A stretch of DNA of 55,391 bases, from the NCBI GenBank assembly GCA_001915995.1, contig MNRO01000010.1:1-55391 (forward strand), in the 5' to 3' direction. Numbering within the stretch: position 1 is the first letter of the stretch; each line of letters starts with the position of its first letter. The position numbers and the translations under genes are program-made. Below are positions 32,555 through 40,453 of the stretch, piece by piece. The notes beneath the pieces are model-generated. The model searched no databases. It saw nothing but the letters and a program-made list of their open reading frames with translations, and was not told where the DNA came from. Source of the stretch: Clostridium sp. 26_21 (GTDB taxonomy: Bacteria; Bacillota; Clostridia; TANB77; CAG-508).

Positions 32555-34825
32555 ATGGGAAACATAGTATTATTAGATGATTTAACAATAAATAAAATAG
32601 CAGCTGGAGAAGTAATTGAAAGACCAGCATCAGCAATAAAAGAAATGGTTGAAAACTCAATAGATGCAGGAGCAACAAATATAACAGTAGAAATAAAAAA
32701 TGGTGGAATATCATATATAAAAATAACTGATAATGGAAAAGGAATATCAACAGATGATTTAGAAATAGCTTTTGAAAGACATGCAACAAGTAAAATAAGA
32801 TCTGCAGAAGATTTAAGTACAGTAAAATCTATGGGATTTAGAGGAGAGGCATTAGCAAGTATTGCAGCAATATCAAGAGTAGAAATGATATCAAAAACTA
32901 AAGAACAACAAAATGGAAATAAAATTATAGTAGAAGGTGGAAATATATTAGAAAAGTCAGAAGTAGGAGCTGGAGTTGGAACAACAATAACAGTAACTAA
33001 TTTATTTTTTAATACACCTGTAAGATATAAATTTTTAAGAAAAGATTTTACAGAAGCAGGTTATATAGAAGATGCAATTTCAAGAATTGCATTAGCACAT
33101 CCAGAGATAGCTATAAAATTAATAAATTCAGACAGAACATCTATACAAACAAATGGGAATGGAGATTTGAAAACAGTAGTATATAGTTTATATGGAAAAA
33201 CAGTTGCAAACTCAATACTTGAAGTAGATTATAATTTTGAAGACATACATGTATATGGCGTTATTGGAAAACCAGAAATAGCTAGATCTAATAGATCAAA
33301 TCAAATATTTTTTGTAAATAAAAGATATGTTAAAGATAAAGTATTGTCATCAGCTACTGAAAGAGCATATAAAGATTACATTCCATCTGGAAAATTTGCA
33401 TTTGTAGTATTAAATATAGAAATGAATCCAAGAAAAGTAGATGTAAATGTACATCCTGCCAAATTAGAAGTTAGATTTGAGAATGAAAATCTTATTTTTA
33501 AAACTATATATAATGCAATAAAAGAAAAATTAACAGAGATGGAAAATTCGGTAGAACCAGTCGAGACAAGTAATTTTCAAACAAGAAAAGAAACTATTGT
33601 AGAACAAATATATAATCAAAGAAAACTTGAAGAAATAGGATTAGCTCCCAAAATAGAAATAAAAAAAGAAACATCAGAAAAAAATACTGAAGAAACAGAT
33701 AAAACAGAAATTCAGAAAACATCAATAAATAATGAAAGTCAAAACTTTGTTGGAAATGCAATATTTGACAAAAATCAAGAAGTGTTAAGAAAATTACAGG
33801 AATTAAAGAAATCAGTTATTAAAGAAACATATGGAGAAAAATATGTAGAAAATCCAAAAAATGAAGAAGTTCAGGAAAAAATAGACAAAGAGAAAGAATG
33901 TAATGAGATTAAATATGAAAACCTTGAGAAAGATTCAGATTTGGAGATAAAAGAAGATGAAAAAGAATATGTCACTGAAGAAAAAGTTCAAGAAGAAAAA
34001 GCTCCAGAAAAAAAACAGGAAACAAATGAAGCTATAATAGAAGAACCAAAAGAATATGAAATACAAAGTGAAAAAGAGGATACAAAATTTTCACCAGAAT
34101 TTGAAGAAATGTATATGAAGATGTTTGGAACAAAACCATCAGAAGAGCAATCATCAAAACAAAATGGTTTAGCAAATGAAGAAATTAATGATATAATGAA
34201 AAATGTTGATAATATATCAATATTTGATAGATTTCCTGAAACTCAAAAAACAAATTATAAATTTATAGGTATAGCATTTGAAGGTTATGCGATATTAGAA
34301 ATAAATCAAGAAATGTATATTTTAAATGTTAGAAAAGCAAAAGAAAGAATATTATATGAAATAATAAAGGAAAATTATTATAGTAAAGAAAAAGCCAATT
34401 CACAGTTATTATTATTACCAGATGTAATAACATTAACAAAAAAAGATATGGAAATAGCCAAAGATAATATAGAAATGTTAAAAAAATCAGGCTTTATATT
34501 TGAACAATTTGGAGAAGACACAATAAAATTAACAGAAGTACCAGAAATATGTATTGATATGGAAACTAAAGAATTATTCTTGGAAATTTTAAAAGAAATA
34601 AATTCTGTTGCAAGAACGGCAAAAAAAGAAATTGAAGAAAAGTTTTTAAAAACAATATCAAAAAAAGTTGTTGAAAATGAATATAAAATAATAACAAAAG
34701 AAGATGCTCAAGGAGTAATTGAAAAATTATTAACATTAAGTAATCCGTTTGAAAGTTCAAAAGGAGATTCAATTGCAATAAAAATGTCAAAATATGATAT
34801 TGAAAGAAAGTTCTCAAGAAAATAA
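32555..34825 (+). CDS. mutL: DNA mismatch repair protein MutL, apparently lacking the endonuclease motifs
   Basis: 756 residues. The N-terminal GHKL ATPase domain (about 1-330) is normal: AGEVIERPASAIKEMVENSIDAG contains the catalytic Glu and Asn box (ENSIDAG), plus DNGKGI and GFRGEALASI. A 230-residue Glu/Lys-rich linker follows. In the C-domain the metal motif DQHA-x2-E-x4-E reads NVRKAKERILYE (about residue 590), and the CPHGRP motif reads ESSKGDS (about 732). MutL in organisms without MutH normally nicks DNA with these residues, so nuclease activity is probably lost here. Downstream genes follow closely (miaA two genes on, as in many Firmicutes). Confidence 0.95.
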   Translation: MGNIVLLDDLTINKIAAGEVIERPASAIKEMVENSIDAGATNITVEIKNGGISYIKITDNGKGISTDDLEIAFERHATSKIRSAEDLSTVKSMGFRGEALASIAAISRVEMISKTKEQQNGNKIIVEGGNILEKSEVGAGVGTTITVTNLFFNTPVRYKFLRKDFTEAGYIEDAISRIALAHPEIAIKLINSDRTSIQTNGNGDLKTVVYSLYGKTVANSILEVDYNFEDIHVYGVIGKPEIARSNRSNQIFFVNKRYVKDKVLSSATERAYKDYIPSGKFAFVVLNIEMNPRKVDVNVHPAKLEVRFENENLIFKTIYNAIKEKLTEMENSVEPVETSNFQTRKETIVEQIYNQRKLEEIGLAPKIEIKKETSEKNTEETDKTEIQKTSINNESQNFVGNAIFDKNQEVLRKLQELKKSVIKETYGEKYVENPKNEEVQEKIDKEKECNEIKYENLEKDSDLEIKEDEKEYVTEEKVQEEKAPEKKQETNEAIIEEPKEYEIQSEKEDTKFSPEFEEMYMKMFGTKPSEEQSSKQNGLANEEINDIMKNVDNISIFDRFPETQKTNYKFIGIAFEGYAILEINQEMYILNVRKAKERILYEIIKENYYSKEKANSQLLLLPDVITLTKKDMEIAKDNIEMLKKSGFIFEQFGEDTIKLTEVPEICIDMETKELFLEILKEINSVARTAKKEIEEKFLKTISKKVVENEYKIITKEDAQGVIEKLLTLSNPFESSKGDSIAIKMSKYDIERKFSRK

Positions 34826-34840
34826 AAGAAAGGTGAAAAA

Positions 34841-35266
34841 ATGAATGGAGTAATTTTTATAGCGTCTTTAATATTATTTATAGCATTAGCTATAAATATA
34901 TTTAATGCATTAAATGTAATAGAGATAAAAAAGAGAATTTTATTGGTAACTGGAGGAATATTTATATGTTTTATTTTTACAATTATATTGTTTAATATTT
35001 CGGCAAATGGAATACAATACAGCAATATAGAACAAAAAGAAACTGTGAAAAAAATGATTATATCAATATTTACACCTATAAATGGTATAATACTTTTACC
35101 AATTTTTATGAGAACAATAAACGGTTTGAAAAGTAATGAAATAACAACAAAAGAAGCAAATAAGAAAATAGGAATTATTATTATAATGATTATAGTATTA
35201 TTTATAATAGAAAATATATATTTTCAAAATATTCAAAACGGAATAATGAATTATACAAAAAAATAA
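34841..35266 (+). CDS. Small polytopic membrane protein, unknown function
   Basis: 141 residues with about four hydrophobic segments (about 3-25, 30-52, 80-100, 110-130), SD GAAAGG. Rich in Ile and Asn, no conserved motif I recognise. It sits between mutL and miaA with gaps of only 15-20 bases, so it is in their transcript. No functional link is evident. Confidence 0.6.
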   Translation: MNGVIFIASLILFIALAINIFNALNVIEIKKRILLVTGGIFICFIFTIILFNISANGIQYSNIEQKETVKKMIISIFTPINGIILLPIFMRTINGLKSNEITTKEANKKIGIIIIMIIVLFIIENIYFQNIQNGIMNYTKK

Positions 35267-35285
35267 AAAGAAAGTGAAAAAATAA

Positions 35286-36209
35286 ATGAAAAAACATAAA
35301 GTGGTTGTTATATGTGGTCCTACAGCTTCAGGAAAAACATCATTATCAATAGAACTAGCCAAAAAGATTGATGGAGAAATAATATCTTGTGATTCAATGC
35401 AAATATATAAAGATATGAATGTTGGAACAGCTAAAGTTACAAAAACAGAAATGCAGGGAATAAAACATTATTTGATAGATATTATTTCTCCAGAAGAAAG
35501 ATATAGTGTTGCAGATTATAAAAAAGCTGCTGAAAAAGCTATTATTGAAATATTAGAAAAAGGAAAAACACCTATTATTGTTGGTGGAACAGGATTATAT
35601 GTTGATGCATTAATATATGGAATTGAATATCCTAATATTGAATTTGATGAAAAATATAGAAAACAATTAGAAAATAGAGTTGAAACAGAAGGGTTAGAAA
35701 CTCTGTATGAAGAAGCTAAAAAAATAGATAAACAAGCAGTTCAAAAAATAAGTTCAAATGATCAAAAAAGAATATTAAGGATATTAGAAATATATCATGC
35801 TACTGGAAAAAATAAAACTCAGCAAGAAGCGGAATCTAGAAAAAATGAAGTAAAATATGATTATAAAGTTTTTGCAATAAATATGGATAGAGAAATATTA
35901 TATAATAGAATTAATAAAAGAGTAGATATAATGATGGAGAATGGACTTATAGACGAAGTAAAACAAATAAAGAAAAAATATAATAAATTTCCAACAGCTA
36001 TGCAAGGATTAGGATATAAAGAAGTTGTAGAATATTTAGAAAATAAGATAAGTAAAGATGAAATGGTTGAAAAAATAAAACAAGAAAGTAGAAGGTATGC
36101 AAAAAGGCAACTAACATGGTTTAGAAAAAATAAAGAAAATATATGGTTAGATGGTATGACATCTATAGAAGAAAATATAAAAATTATACAAAATGAAATA
36201 CAAAAGTAA
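35286..36209 (+). CDS. miaA: tRNA dimethylallyltransferase MiaA
   Basis: 307 residues. The P-loop is GPTASGKTS (about residues 10-18). SCDSMQIYKDMNVGTAK and HYLIDIISPEERYSVADY mark the substrate site, and GGTGLYVDALIYG follows. It adds a dimethylallyl group to A37 of tRNAs reading U-initial codons. Position soon after mutL is common in Firmicutes. The SD is weak (gaaagtga), and a run of small A-rich spacer precedes the ATG. Confidence 0.96.
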   Translation: MKKHKVVVICGPTASGKTSLSIELAKKIDGEIISCDSMQIYKDMNVGTAKVTKTEMQGIKHYLIDIISPEERYSVADYKKAAEKAIIEILEKGKTPIIVGGTGLYVDALIYGIEYPNIEFDEKYRKQLENRVETEGLETLYEEAKKIDKQAVQKISSNDQKRILRILEIYHATGKNKTQQEAESRKNEVKYDYKVFAINMDREILYNRINKRVDIMMENGLIDEVKQIKKKYNKFPTAMQGLGYKEVVEYLENKISKDEMVEKIKQESRRYAKRQLTWFRKNKENIWLDGMTSIEENIKIIQNEIQK

Positions 36210-36227
36210 TATCTAAAAAGACAGGAG

Positions 36228-37457
36228 ATGAGAAAAACGAAAAAACTTAAAAGAATAATAGCAATTATAATTGGAATTTGTACTATTGCATATATGTTAT
36301 ATGCAGTAATTCTATTAATAATAAACCCAACAGATATATATGTAATAACAAAAGGAGAGCTTTTTGAAGATGATGAAAATGTAGGATATATTATTAGGAA
36401 TGAACAAGTAATAAAAGATAATAATAATTCAAATGGAATATATACAATAGCAACAGAAGGCCAAAAAGTTGCTAAAGATGAGATTGTTTTTAGATATTAC
36501 AAGGACAGTGAAAAAGAAATTACGGAAGAAATGAAAAAAATAGATTATCAAATTCAAGAACTATTAGAAAATGAGAATAATAGTATTCAATCTTCTGCAG
36601 ATATAAAAGTTATAGAAAATCAAATAGAAGAAAAATTAATAAAATTAAATACATTAAGTAATTATCAAGAAATAAAGGAATACAAAGACAATATAGATAG
36701 TTTGATTTCAAAGAAGATAAATTATTTGGGAGAAATAGTACAAAATCAAGAAATAAAAGAACTTATAAAAAAAAGAAAAGAAAATGAAAAACAATTAACA
36801 AATGGTGTTCAATATCAAAAAGCAAGTATGAGTGGAATTGTGTCATATAGAGTTGATGGATTAGAAGATAAGTTAACAATGGATAATTTTGATGAAATGA
36901 CAGATACTTTTCTTGAACAACTTAATTTGAAAACAGGACAAATTATTTCTAGTAATAATGATTGTGGTAAAATAATAGATAATTTTAAATATTACATTGC
37001 AGTAGTAGTTAATTCTAAACAAGCAGATGAGGCAAAAGTAGGAGATAAAGTAACACTAAAAATTTCTAATGTAGAAGAACAACAAGCAGAAATTGTTAAA
37101 ATAAATGAAAATGATGGAAATAGAACGATCATTTTTCAAGTAAATAAAATGAGCGAAAATGTAATTACATATAGGAAAGTTGCTGTTGATATAATTTGGT
37201 GGAAAAAAACAGGATATAAAGTGTTAAAACAAGCAATTAAAACAGAAGATGTAAATGGTAATGAAGTAAATTATATTATTATAAATAATTCTGGAATTCC
37301 AACAAGAACATATATAAAAATAGAAAAACAAAATGATTCATTTGCAATAATATCTTCTTATGATAGCAGTGAATTAAAAAAATTAGGATTTTCAGATGAA
37401 GAAATAAAAAATAACAAAAATATATCAAATTATGATGAAATAATAATAAAACCGTAA
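36228..37457 (+). CDS. HlyD-like membrane-fusion/adaptor-type protein upstream of sepF
   Basis: 409 residues. One N-terminal membrane helix (about 10-32), a first half of the barrel-sandwich/lipoyl domain (YVITKGELFEDDENVGYIIRNE shows it at GYIIRNE), a coiled coil (about 95-200) and the second half with GIVSYRVDGLED. The closing beta-barrel domain includes KVGDKVTLKIS. This is an HlyD-like plan without an adjacent transporter. Its constant position beside sepF-divIVA in Clostridia suggests a cell-envelope or division role, which is inference. Odd point: the SD GGAG is only about one base from the ATG. Confidence 0.65.
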   Translation: MRKTKKLKRIIAIIIGICTIAYMLYAVILLIINPTDIYVITKGELFEDDENVGYIIRNEQVIKDNNNSNGIYTIATEGQKVAKDEIVFRYYKDSEKEITEEMKKIDYQIQELLENENNSIQSSADIKVIENQIEEKLIKLNTLSNYQEIKEYKDNIDSLISKKINYLGEIVQNQEIKELIKKRKENEKQLTNGVQYQKASMSGIVSYRVDGLEDKLTMDNFDEMTDTFLEQLNLKTGQIISSNNDCGKIIDNFKYYIAVVVNSKQADEAKVGDKVTLKISNVEEQQAEIVKINENDGNRTIIFQVNKMSENVITYRKVAVDIIWWKKTGYKVLKQAIKTEDVNGNEVNYIIINNSGIPTRTYIKIEKQNDSFAIISSYDSSELKKLGFSDEEIKNNKNISNYDEIIIKP

Positions 37458-37465
37458 AAATAAAA

Positions 37466-37508
37466 TATTACAAAAGTGTTACAAAAATATTAAGTTTTTG
37501 TAACACTT
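37466..37508 (+). promoter_or_regulatory. Tandem TRTTAC repeats (11-bp period) and inverted repeat upstream of sepF
   Basis: TATTAC (37466), TGTTAC (37477) and TATTAA (37488) recur in exact 11-bp steps. The last two overlap a perfect 14-bp inverted repeat (37474-37487 with 37495-37508). The block ends 11 bases before the -35 hexamer. No T-run follows the hairpin, so an operator is favoured, though it could help end the preceding transcript. Confidence 0.55.
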
Positions 37509-37518
37509 CCTAAAACTA

Positions 37519-37547
37519 TTGACAAAAATATAAAAAAGATAGATACT
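37519..37547 (+). promoter_or_regulatory. SigA promoter of sepF-divIVA
   Basis: TTGACA (37519-37524), a 17-base spacer, GATACT (37542-37547). The leader is about 65 bases. Confidence 0.65.
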
Positions 37548-37620
37548 ATTAGCAGTTAATATTGAGAGCAAATTATTGAATTTCTCAAATATAAGGGTAA
37601 ATATTAGGAGGTTTTTTAAG

Positions 37621-38109
37621 ATGGCAGGAGCTATAATGGACAAAATATGGGGTGCAATTGGAATGAATAATCACCAAGCAGAACAAGAAGATATTGAAGA
37701 TGAAGATTATGATTTAGATTCATATGATAATAATTATGAAGAAGATGATGATGAAAAAAGATTTTTCGGAAGAAAGGGAAAAGTTGTGCCATTAACACAA
37801 CAAGCACAATCAATAAAAATGGTTATATCACAACCAACTACATTTGAACAATCAGAAGAAATTTGTAGTTTATTAAAAGAAAAAAAATCAGTAATAGTGA
37901 ATTTAGAATATGTTAGTAAAGAAGTTGCAAGAAGAATTGTAGACTTTATTAGTGGAGGAGTATATGCATTAGACGGTCATATACAAAAAATATCAAATTC
38001 AATATTTTTAATTGCACCTATGAATTATGAAATTACAAATGAAATGGCAAGAGAAGAGATAAAAAATAAGTTATCTGTTTCTTGGTTAAAAAATAATAAT
38101 ATAAACTAA
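37621..38109 (+). CDS. sepF: Cell-division protein SepF
   Basis: 162 residues from ATG 37621 behind AGGAGG; an earlier in-frame Met precedes the SD and was rejected. An amphipathic N-terminal helix (MAGAIMDKIWGAIGM) would bind membrane. A very acidic linker (about 20-50) precedes the SepF core (about 65-160) with VISQPTTFEQSEEI and RRIVDFISGGVYALDG. SepF bundles FtsZ and anchors it to the membrane. It is first in a two-gene unit with divIVA. Confidence 0.93.
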   Translation: MAGAIMDKIWGAIGMNNHQAEQEDIEDEDYDLDSYDNNYEEDDDEKRFFGRKGKVVPLTQQAQSIKMVISQPTTFEQSEEICSLLKEKKSVIVNLEYVSKEVARRIVDFISGGVYALDGHIQKISNSIFLIAPMNYEITNEMAREEIKNKLSVSWLKNNNIN

Positions 38110-38135
38110 AACTAGGCAAGTTGGAGGTTTCTAAT

Positions 38136-38627
38136 ATGATTACACCATTAGATATAGAAAATAAGAAATTCAATAAACAAATGATGAATGGGTATAATGT
38201 AGAAGATGTTGACGATTTTTTAGATGAATTAGTTGTTGATTATGAAAAAAATTATAAAGATTTAATAGAAGCAAATGATAAAATTGATAAATTAACAACA
38301 GAGTTATCACAATATAAGGAATTAGAAAAAACATTGCAAAATACATTAGTAATTGCACAAACAACGGCAGAAGAAGTAAAAAATGTTGCAAAACAACAAG
38401 CAGAACAATTAATAAATGAAGCAAAAACAAAGGCTGACGAAATTCAAAAAGAGAATAATGAAGCATCTACAAAGAGGTTAGAAGAAATAGATGAACAGAT
38501 TGCTATTAAAGAGAAAAAATTTGAGGAAATAAAGAAACAATTTGATGTTTATAAAGCAAAGATGGAGTCATTATTAATTTCTCAAGAAGAATTAATCAAA
38601 GAGATAAATAAAGAAGATGAAGAATAA
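38136..38627 (+). CDS. divIVA: DivIVA-family protein
   Basis: 163 residues from ATG 38136 with GGAGG upstream; a TTG five codons earlier lies in the SD. The N-terminus MITPLDIENKKFNKQMMNGYNVEDVDDFLDEL shows the DivIVA lipid-binding region (core NGYNVEDVDDFLDEL). The rest is a long coiled coil. DivIVA marks curved membrane at poles and septa and recruits division or sporulation partners. The order sepF-divIVA is the typical dcw-distal arrangement. Confidence 0.93.
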   Translation: MITPLDIENKKFNKQMMNGYNVEDVDDFLDELVVDYEKNYKDLIEANDKIDKLTTELSQYKELEKTLQNTLVIAQTTAEEVKNVAKQQAEQLINEAKTKADEIQKENNEASTKRLEEIDEQIAIKEKKFEEIKKQFDVYKAKMESLLISQEELIKEINKEDEE

Positions 38628-38655
38628 AAATAGCAAGCATACTTGCTATTTTTTT
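38626..38655 (+). terminator. Terminator of sepF-divIVA
   Basis: 11-bp stem AAAATAGCAAG/CTTGCTATTTT overlapping the divIVA stop region and followed by T residues. Confidence 0.85.
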
Positions 38656-38676
38656 ATTTAAAAGAAAGGATAAAAA

Positions 38677-39078
38677 ATGATAAATAAAAAAAGTGAAAAA
38701 GGTGTAACTTTAATAATACTTGCAGTTACGATTATAGTAATGTTAATAATAGCCGGAATTTCTTTTTCATCAATGTCTGGACAAGGAAATACTATAAATC
38801 AAGCTCAAGAAAAGAAAGATGCTGTTAATATTAAGGAAGAAAGAGATGCAATAAAAATAGCTGTTCAAGAAACATTGATTTCTGATAATAAAGGTGAATT
38901 AAAAAAAGAAAACTTATTAATGCATTTAGAACAACATATAAAAATTGCGAATTTTGAGTATCGTACATCAGATAAACAATATAAATTTCAGGTAATATCA
39001 AGTGGAACATGGTACTGTGTTGATTTGAGTGGGACAATATATCAAATAGGAAACAATGGAAATAAAAATAAAATATAA
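38677..39078 (+). CDS. Orphan type IV prepilin-like protein
   Basis: 133 residues. Leader MINKKSEKG ends at Gly9, then VTLIILAVTIIVMLIIAG, nearly the same stem as the main pilin at 17295 (VTLIALAVTIIVMLILAG). The +5 residue is Ile. The globular part is short, with one Cys in WYCVDLSG near the end. It lies alone between divIVA and rsmD, 15 kb from the pilus operon, behind AAAGGA. It is probably processed by the same peptidase and used as an alternative or minor subunit. Confidence 0.7.
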   Translation: MINKKSEKGVTLIILAVTIIVMLIIAGISFSSMSGQGNTINQAQEKKDAVNIKEERDAIKIAVQETLISDNKGELKKENLLMHLEQHIKIANFEYRTSDKQYKFQVISSGTWYCVDLSGTIYQIGNNGNKNKI

Positions 39079-39100
39079 TTAAAATCTTGTTAAAGTGTAC

Positions 39101-39137
39101 TGTTACAAATGTTACAAAAGTGTTAAATGTATATTAC
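39101..39137 (+). promoter_or_regulatory. Tandem TRTTAC repeats (11-bp period) upstream of rsmD
   Basis: TGTTAC (39101), TGTTAC (39110), TGTTAA (39121), TATTAC (39132). The last three are in exact 11-bp steps. The pair at 39110 and 39121 fits the WalR pattern TGTWAH-N5-TGTWAH perfectly. The -35 begins exactly 22 bases after the last copy. Confidence 0.6.
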
Positions 39138-39153
39138 AATTTTATTAATACTA

Positions 39154-39181
39154 TTGACAATATACAAAAAAAGGATAAAAT
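39154..39181 (+). promoter_or_regulatory. SigA promoter of rsmD
   Basis: TTGACA (39154-39159), a 16-base spacer, TAAAAT (39176-39181). Confidence 0.65.
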
Positions 39182-39215
39182 AGTAATATAAAAATGAAAG
39201 GTAATATCAAATATT

Positions 39216-39773
39216 ATGAGAATAATAAGTGGACAGGCAAGAGGAACAAAATTATATACACTAGAAGGAATTGCAACAAGACCAACATTAGATAGAGTTA
39301 AAGAATCATTGTTCAATATAATTCAAAAAGATATTCAAGATGCTAAAATACTGGATTTATTCTCTGGATGTGGAGCAATTGGAATAGAATTATTAAGTAG
39401 AGGAGCTAAAAGAGCAGTTTTGTGTGATAATTCGAAAGACGCAATAAATATAATAAAAAAGAATGTGCAAAAAACTCATTTTGAAAATATTGCAGAAATA
39501 TATAATTGTGATTTTAAAAATTTAATAAAAAAATTAGAAAATCAAAAATTTGATATTATTTATATAGATCCTCCATATGCAACAGATTACATTAAAGAAT
39601 CTATAGAAAACATTATAAAATATAATTTAGTAGATGAAAATACATTAATAATTATAGAAACAGATGATGAAACAAGAATATTAAAACAAATGGAAAAAAT
39701 GGATGTTGAAATTACAGATAAGAGAAAATATGGAAGAGCAACAATAATATTCTTAAAATATATAAAACACTAA
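39216..39773 (+). CDS. rsmD: 16S rRNA m2G966 methyltransferase RsmD
   Basis: 185 residues. MRIISGQARGTKL is the family start. RPTLDRVKESLFNI, the SAM-binding LDLFSGCGAIGIELLSRGA and the catalytic DPPY (in IYIDPPYAT) are present. It methylates G966 of 16S rRNA. In many bacteria coaD follows; here a coiled-coil protein follows instead. Its own promoter carries an OmpR-family-like repeat array, unusual for this housekeeping gene. Confidence 0.94.
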   Translation: MRIISGQARGTKLYTLEGIATRPTLDRVKESLFNIIQKDIQDAKILDLFSGCGAIGIELLSRGAKRAVLCDNSKDAINIIKKNVQKTHFENIAEIYNCDFKNLIKKLENQKFDIIYIDPPYATDYIKESIENIIKYNLVDENTLIIIETDDETRILKQMEKMDVEITDKRKYGRATIIFLKYIKH

Positions 39774-39795
39774 AATACCTAGAAAGGGGTAAAAA

Positions 39796-40299
39796 ATGGA
39801 AATATTTACATTATTAGAAACATTAGAAGATATATTAGAAAATAGCAAAGGTTTACCTTTTACTAATAAGACAATGGTTGATAAAGAAGAACTTTTAGAA
39901 ATAATAAAAGAAATAAGAATAAAGTTGCCAGATGAGTTAAAACAAGCAAAATGGGTAAAAGAAGAAAGACAAAGAATATTAGCTGAAGCTCAAAAAGAAG
40001 CAGATGGTATTGTTAAAGAAGCTGAAAATAGAATTATAGCAATGATTGATGAACATGAAATAACAAGAAAAGCATATGAACAAAAAGCAGAAATAATTGA
40101 AACTGCAAATGAAATGTCAAGAGAAATTTCTCAAGGAACAAAAGAATATGCTAATAATTTATTAAATTCTACAGAAAGTGTATTAACAGATGCTCTTGCT
40201 AAATTAGAAAAAGATATAAGTGATGCTGCTAATATAATGCAAGCTTCATTAGAAGGAACAATAAAAACAATCCAAAATAGTAAGAAAGAATTAGAATAA
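39796..40299 (+). CDS. Coiled-coil protein of unknown function after rsmD
   Basis: 167 residues, SD AAAGGGG. After a short N-terminal part (ETLEDILENSKGLPF) most of the protein is charged helix, including AEAQKEADGIVKEAENRIIAM, cited here by its core EAQKEADGIVKEAE, similar to the stator b subunit of ATP synthases and to DivIVA-like proteins. No membrane helix, so it is soluble. Related proteins are often loosely labelled ATPase, which the sequence does not support: no P-loop is visible. It lies 22 bases after rsmD and is probably co-transcribed. Confidence 0.65.
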   Translation: MEIFTLLETLEDILENSKGLPFTNKTMVDKEELLEIIKEIRIKLPDELKQAKWVKEERQRILAEAQKEADGIVKEAENRIIAMIDEHEITRKAYEQKAEIIETANEMSREISQGTKEYANNLLNSTESVLTDALAKLEKDISDAANIMQASLEGTIKTIQNSKKELE

Positions 40300-40335
40300 T
40301 CGAAAAAAGGATAGGTTTTAAGTCGAATAAAAATC

Positions 40336-40401
40336 TGTCCCCATAGTAGAGAAATTTAAATGATGGGGACACCCTTATGTTTATTCACATAAGGAGTGTC
40401 C
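40336..40401 (+). promoter_or_regulatory. Two mutually exclusive hairpins before ftsK
   Basis: Stem 1 pairs TGTCCCCAT (40336-40344) with ATGGGGACA (40363-40371). Stem 2 pairs GGACACCCTTATG (40367-40379) with CATAAGGAGTGTCC (40388-40401) with one bulged base. They share 40367-40371, so only one can form. G+C is far above the surroundings. It could be an attenuator, a weak terminator or an inserted palindromic repeat. Confidence 0.55.
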
Positions 40402-40420
40402 TTTATAAAATTCTATGGAA

Positions 40421-40453
40421 AGGAGAAAATGCTATTAAAGCATTTGAAGAAAA
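40421..40453 (+). promoter_or_regulatory. SD-hairpin-start arrangement at ftsK
   Basis: AGGAG (40421-40425) is 28 bases from the ATG, but AAATGC (40427-40432) can pair with GCATTT (40440-40445). Folded, the effective spacing is about nine bases. Alternatively ATG 40429 starts a 14-codon leader frame ending at 40473 that overlaps the ftsK start. Confidence 0.5.

Noticed and set aside
37474..37508. Inverted repeat before sepF as an ordinary terminator of the HlyD-like gene
   Set aside because: The stem is long but followed by CCTAAAAC rather than a T-run, and it overlaps the 11-bp repeat array, so an operator is preferred; a partial terminator role is not excluded.
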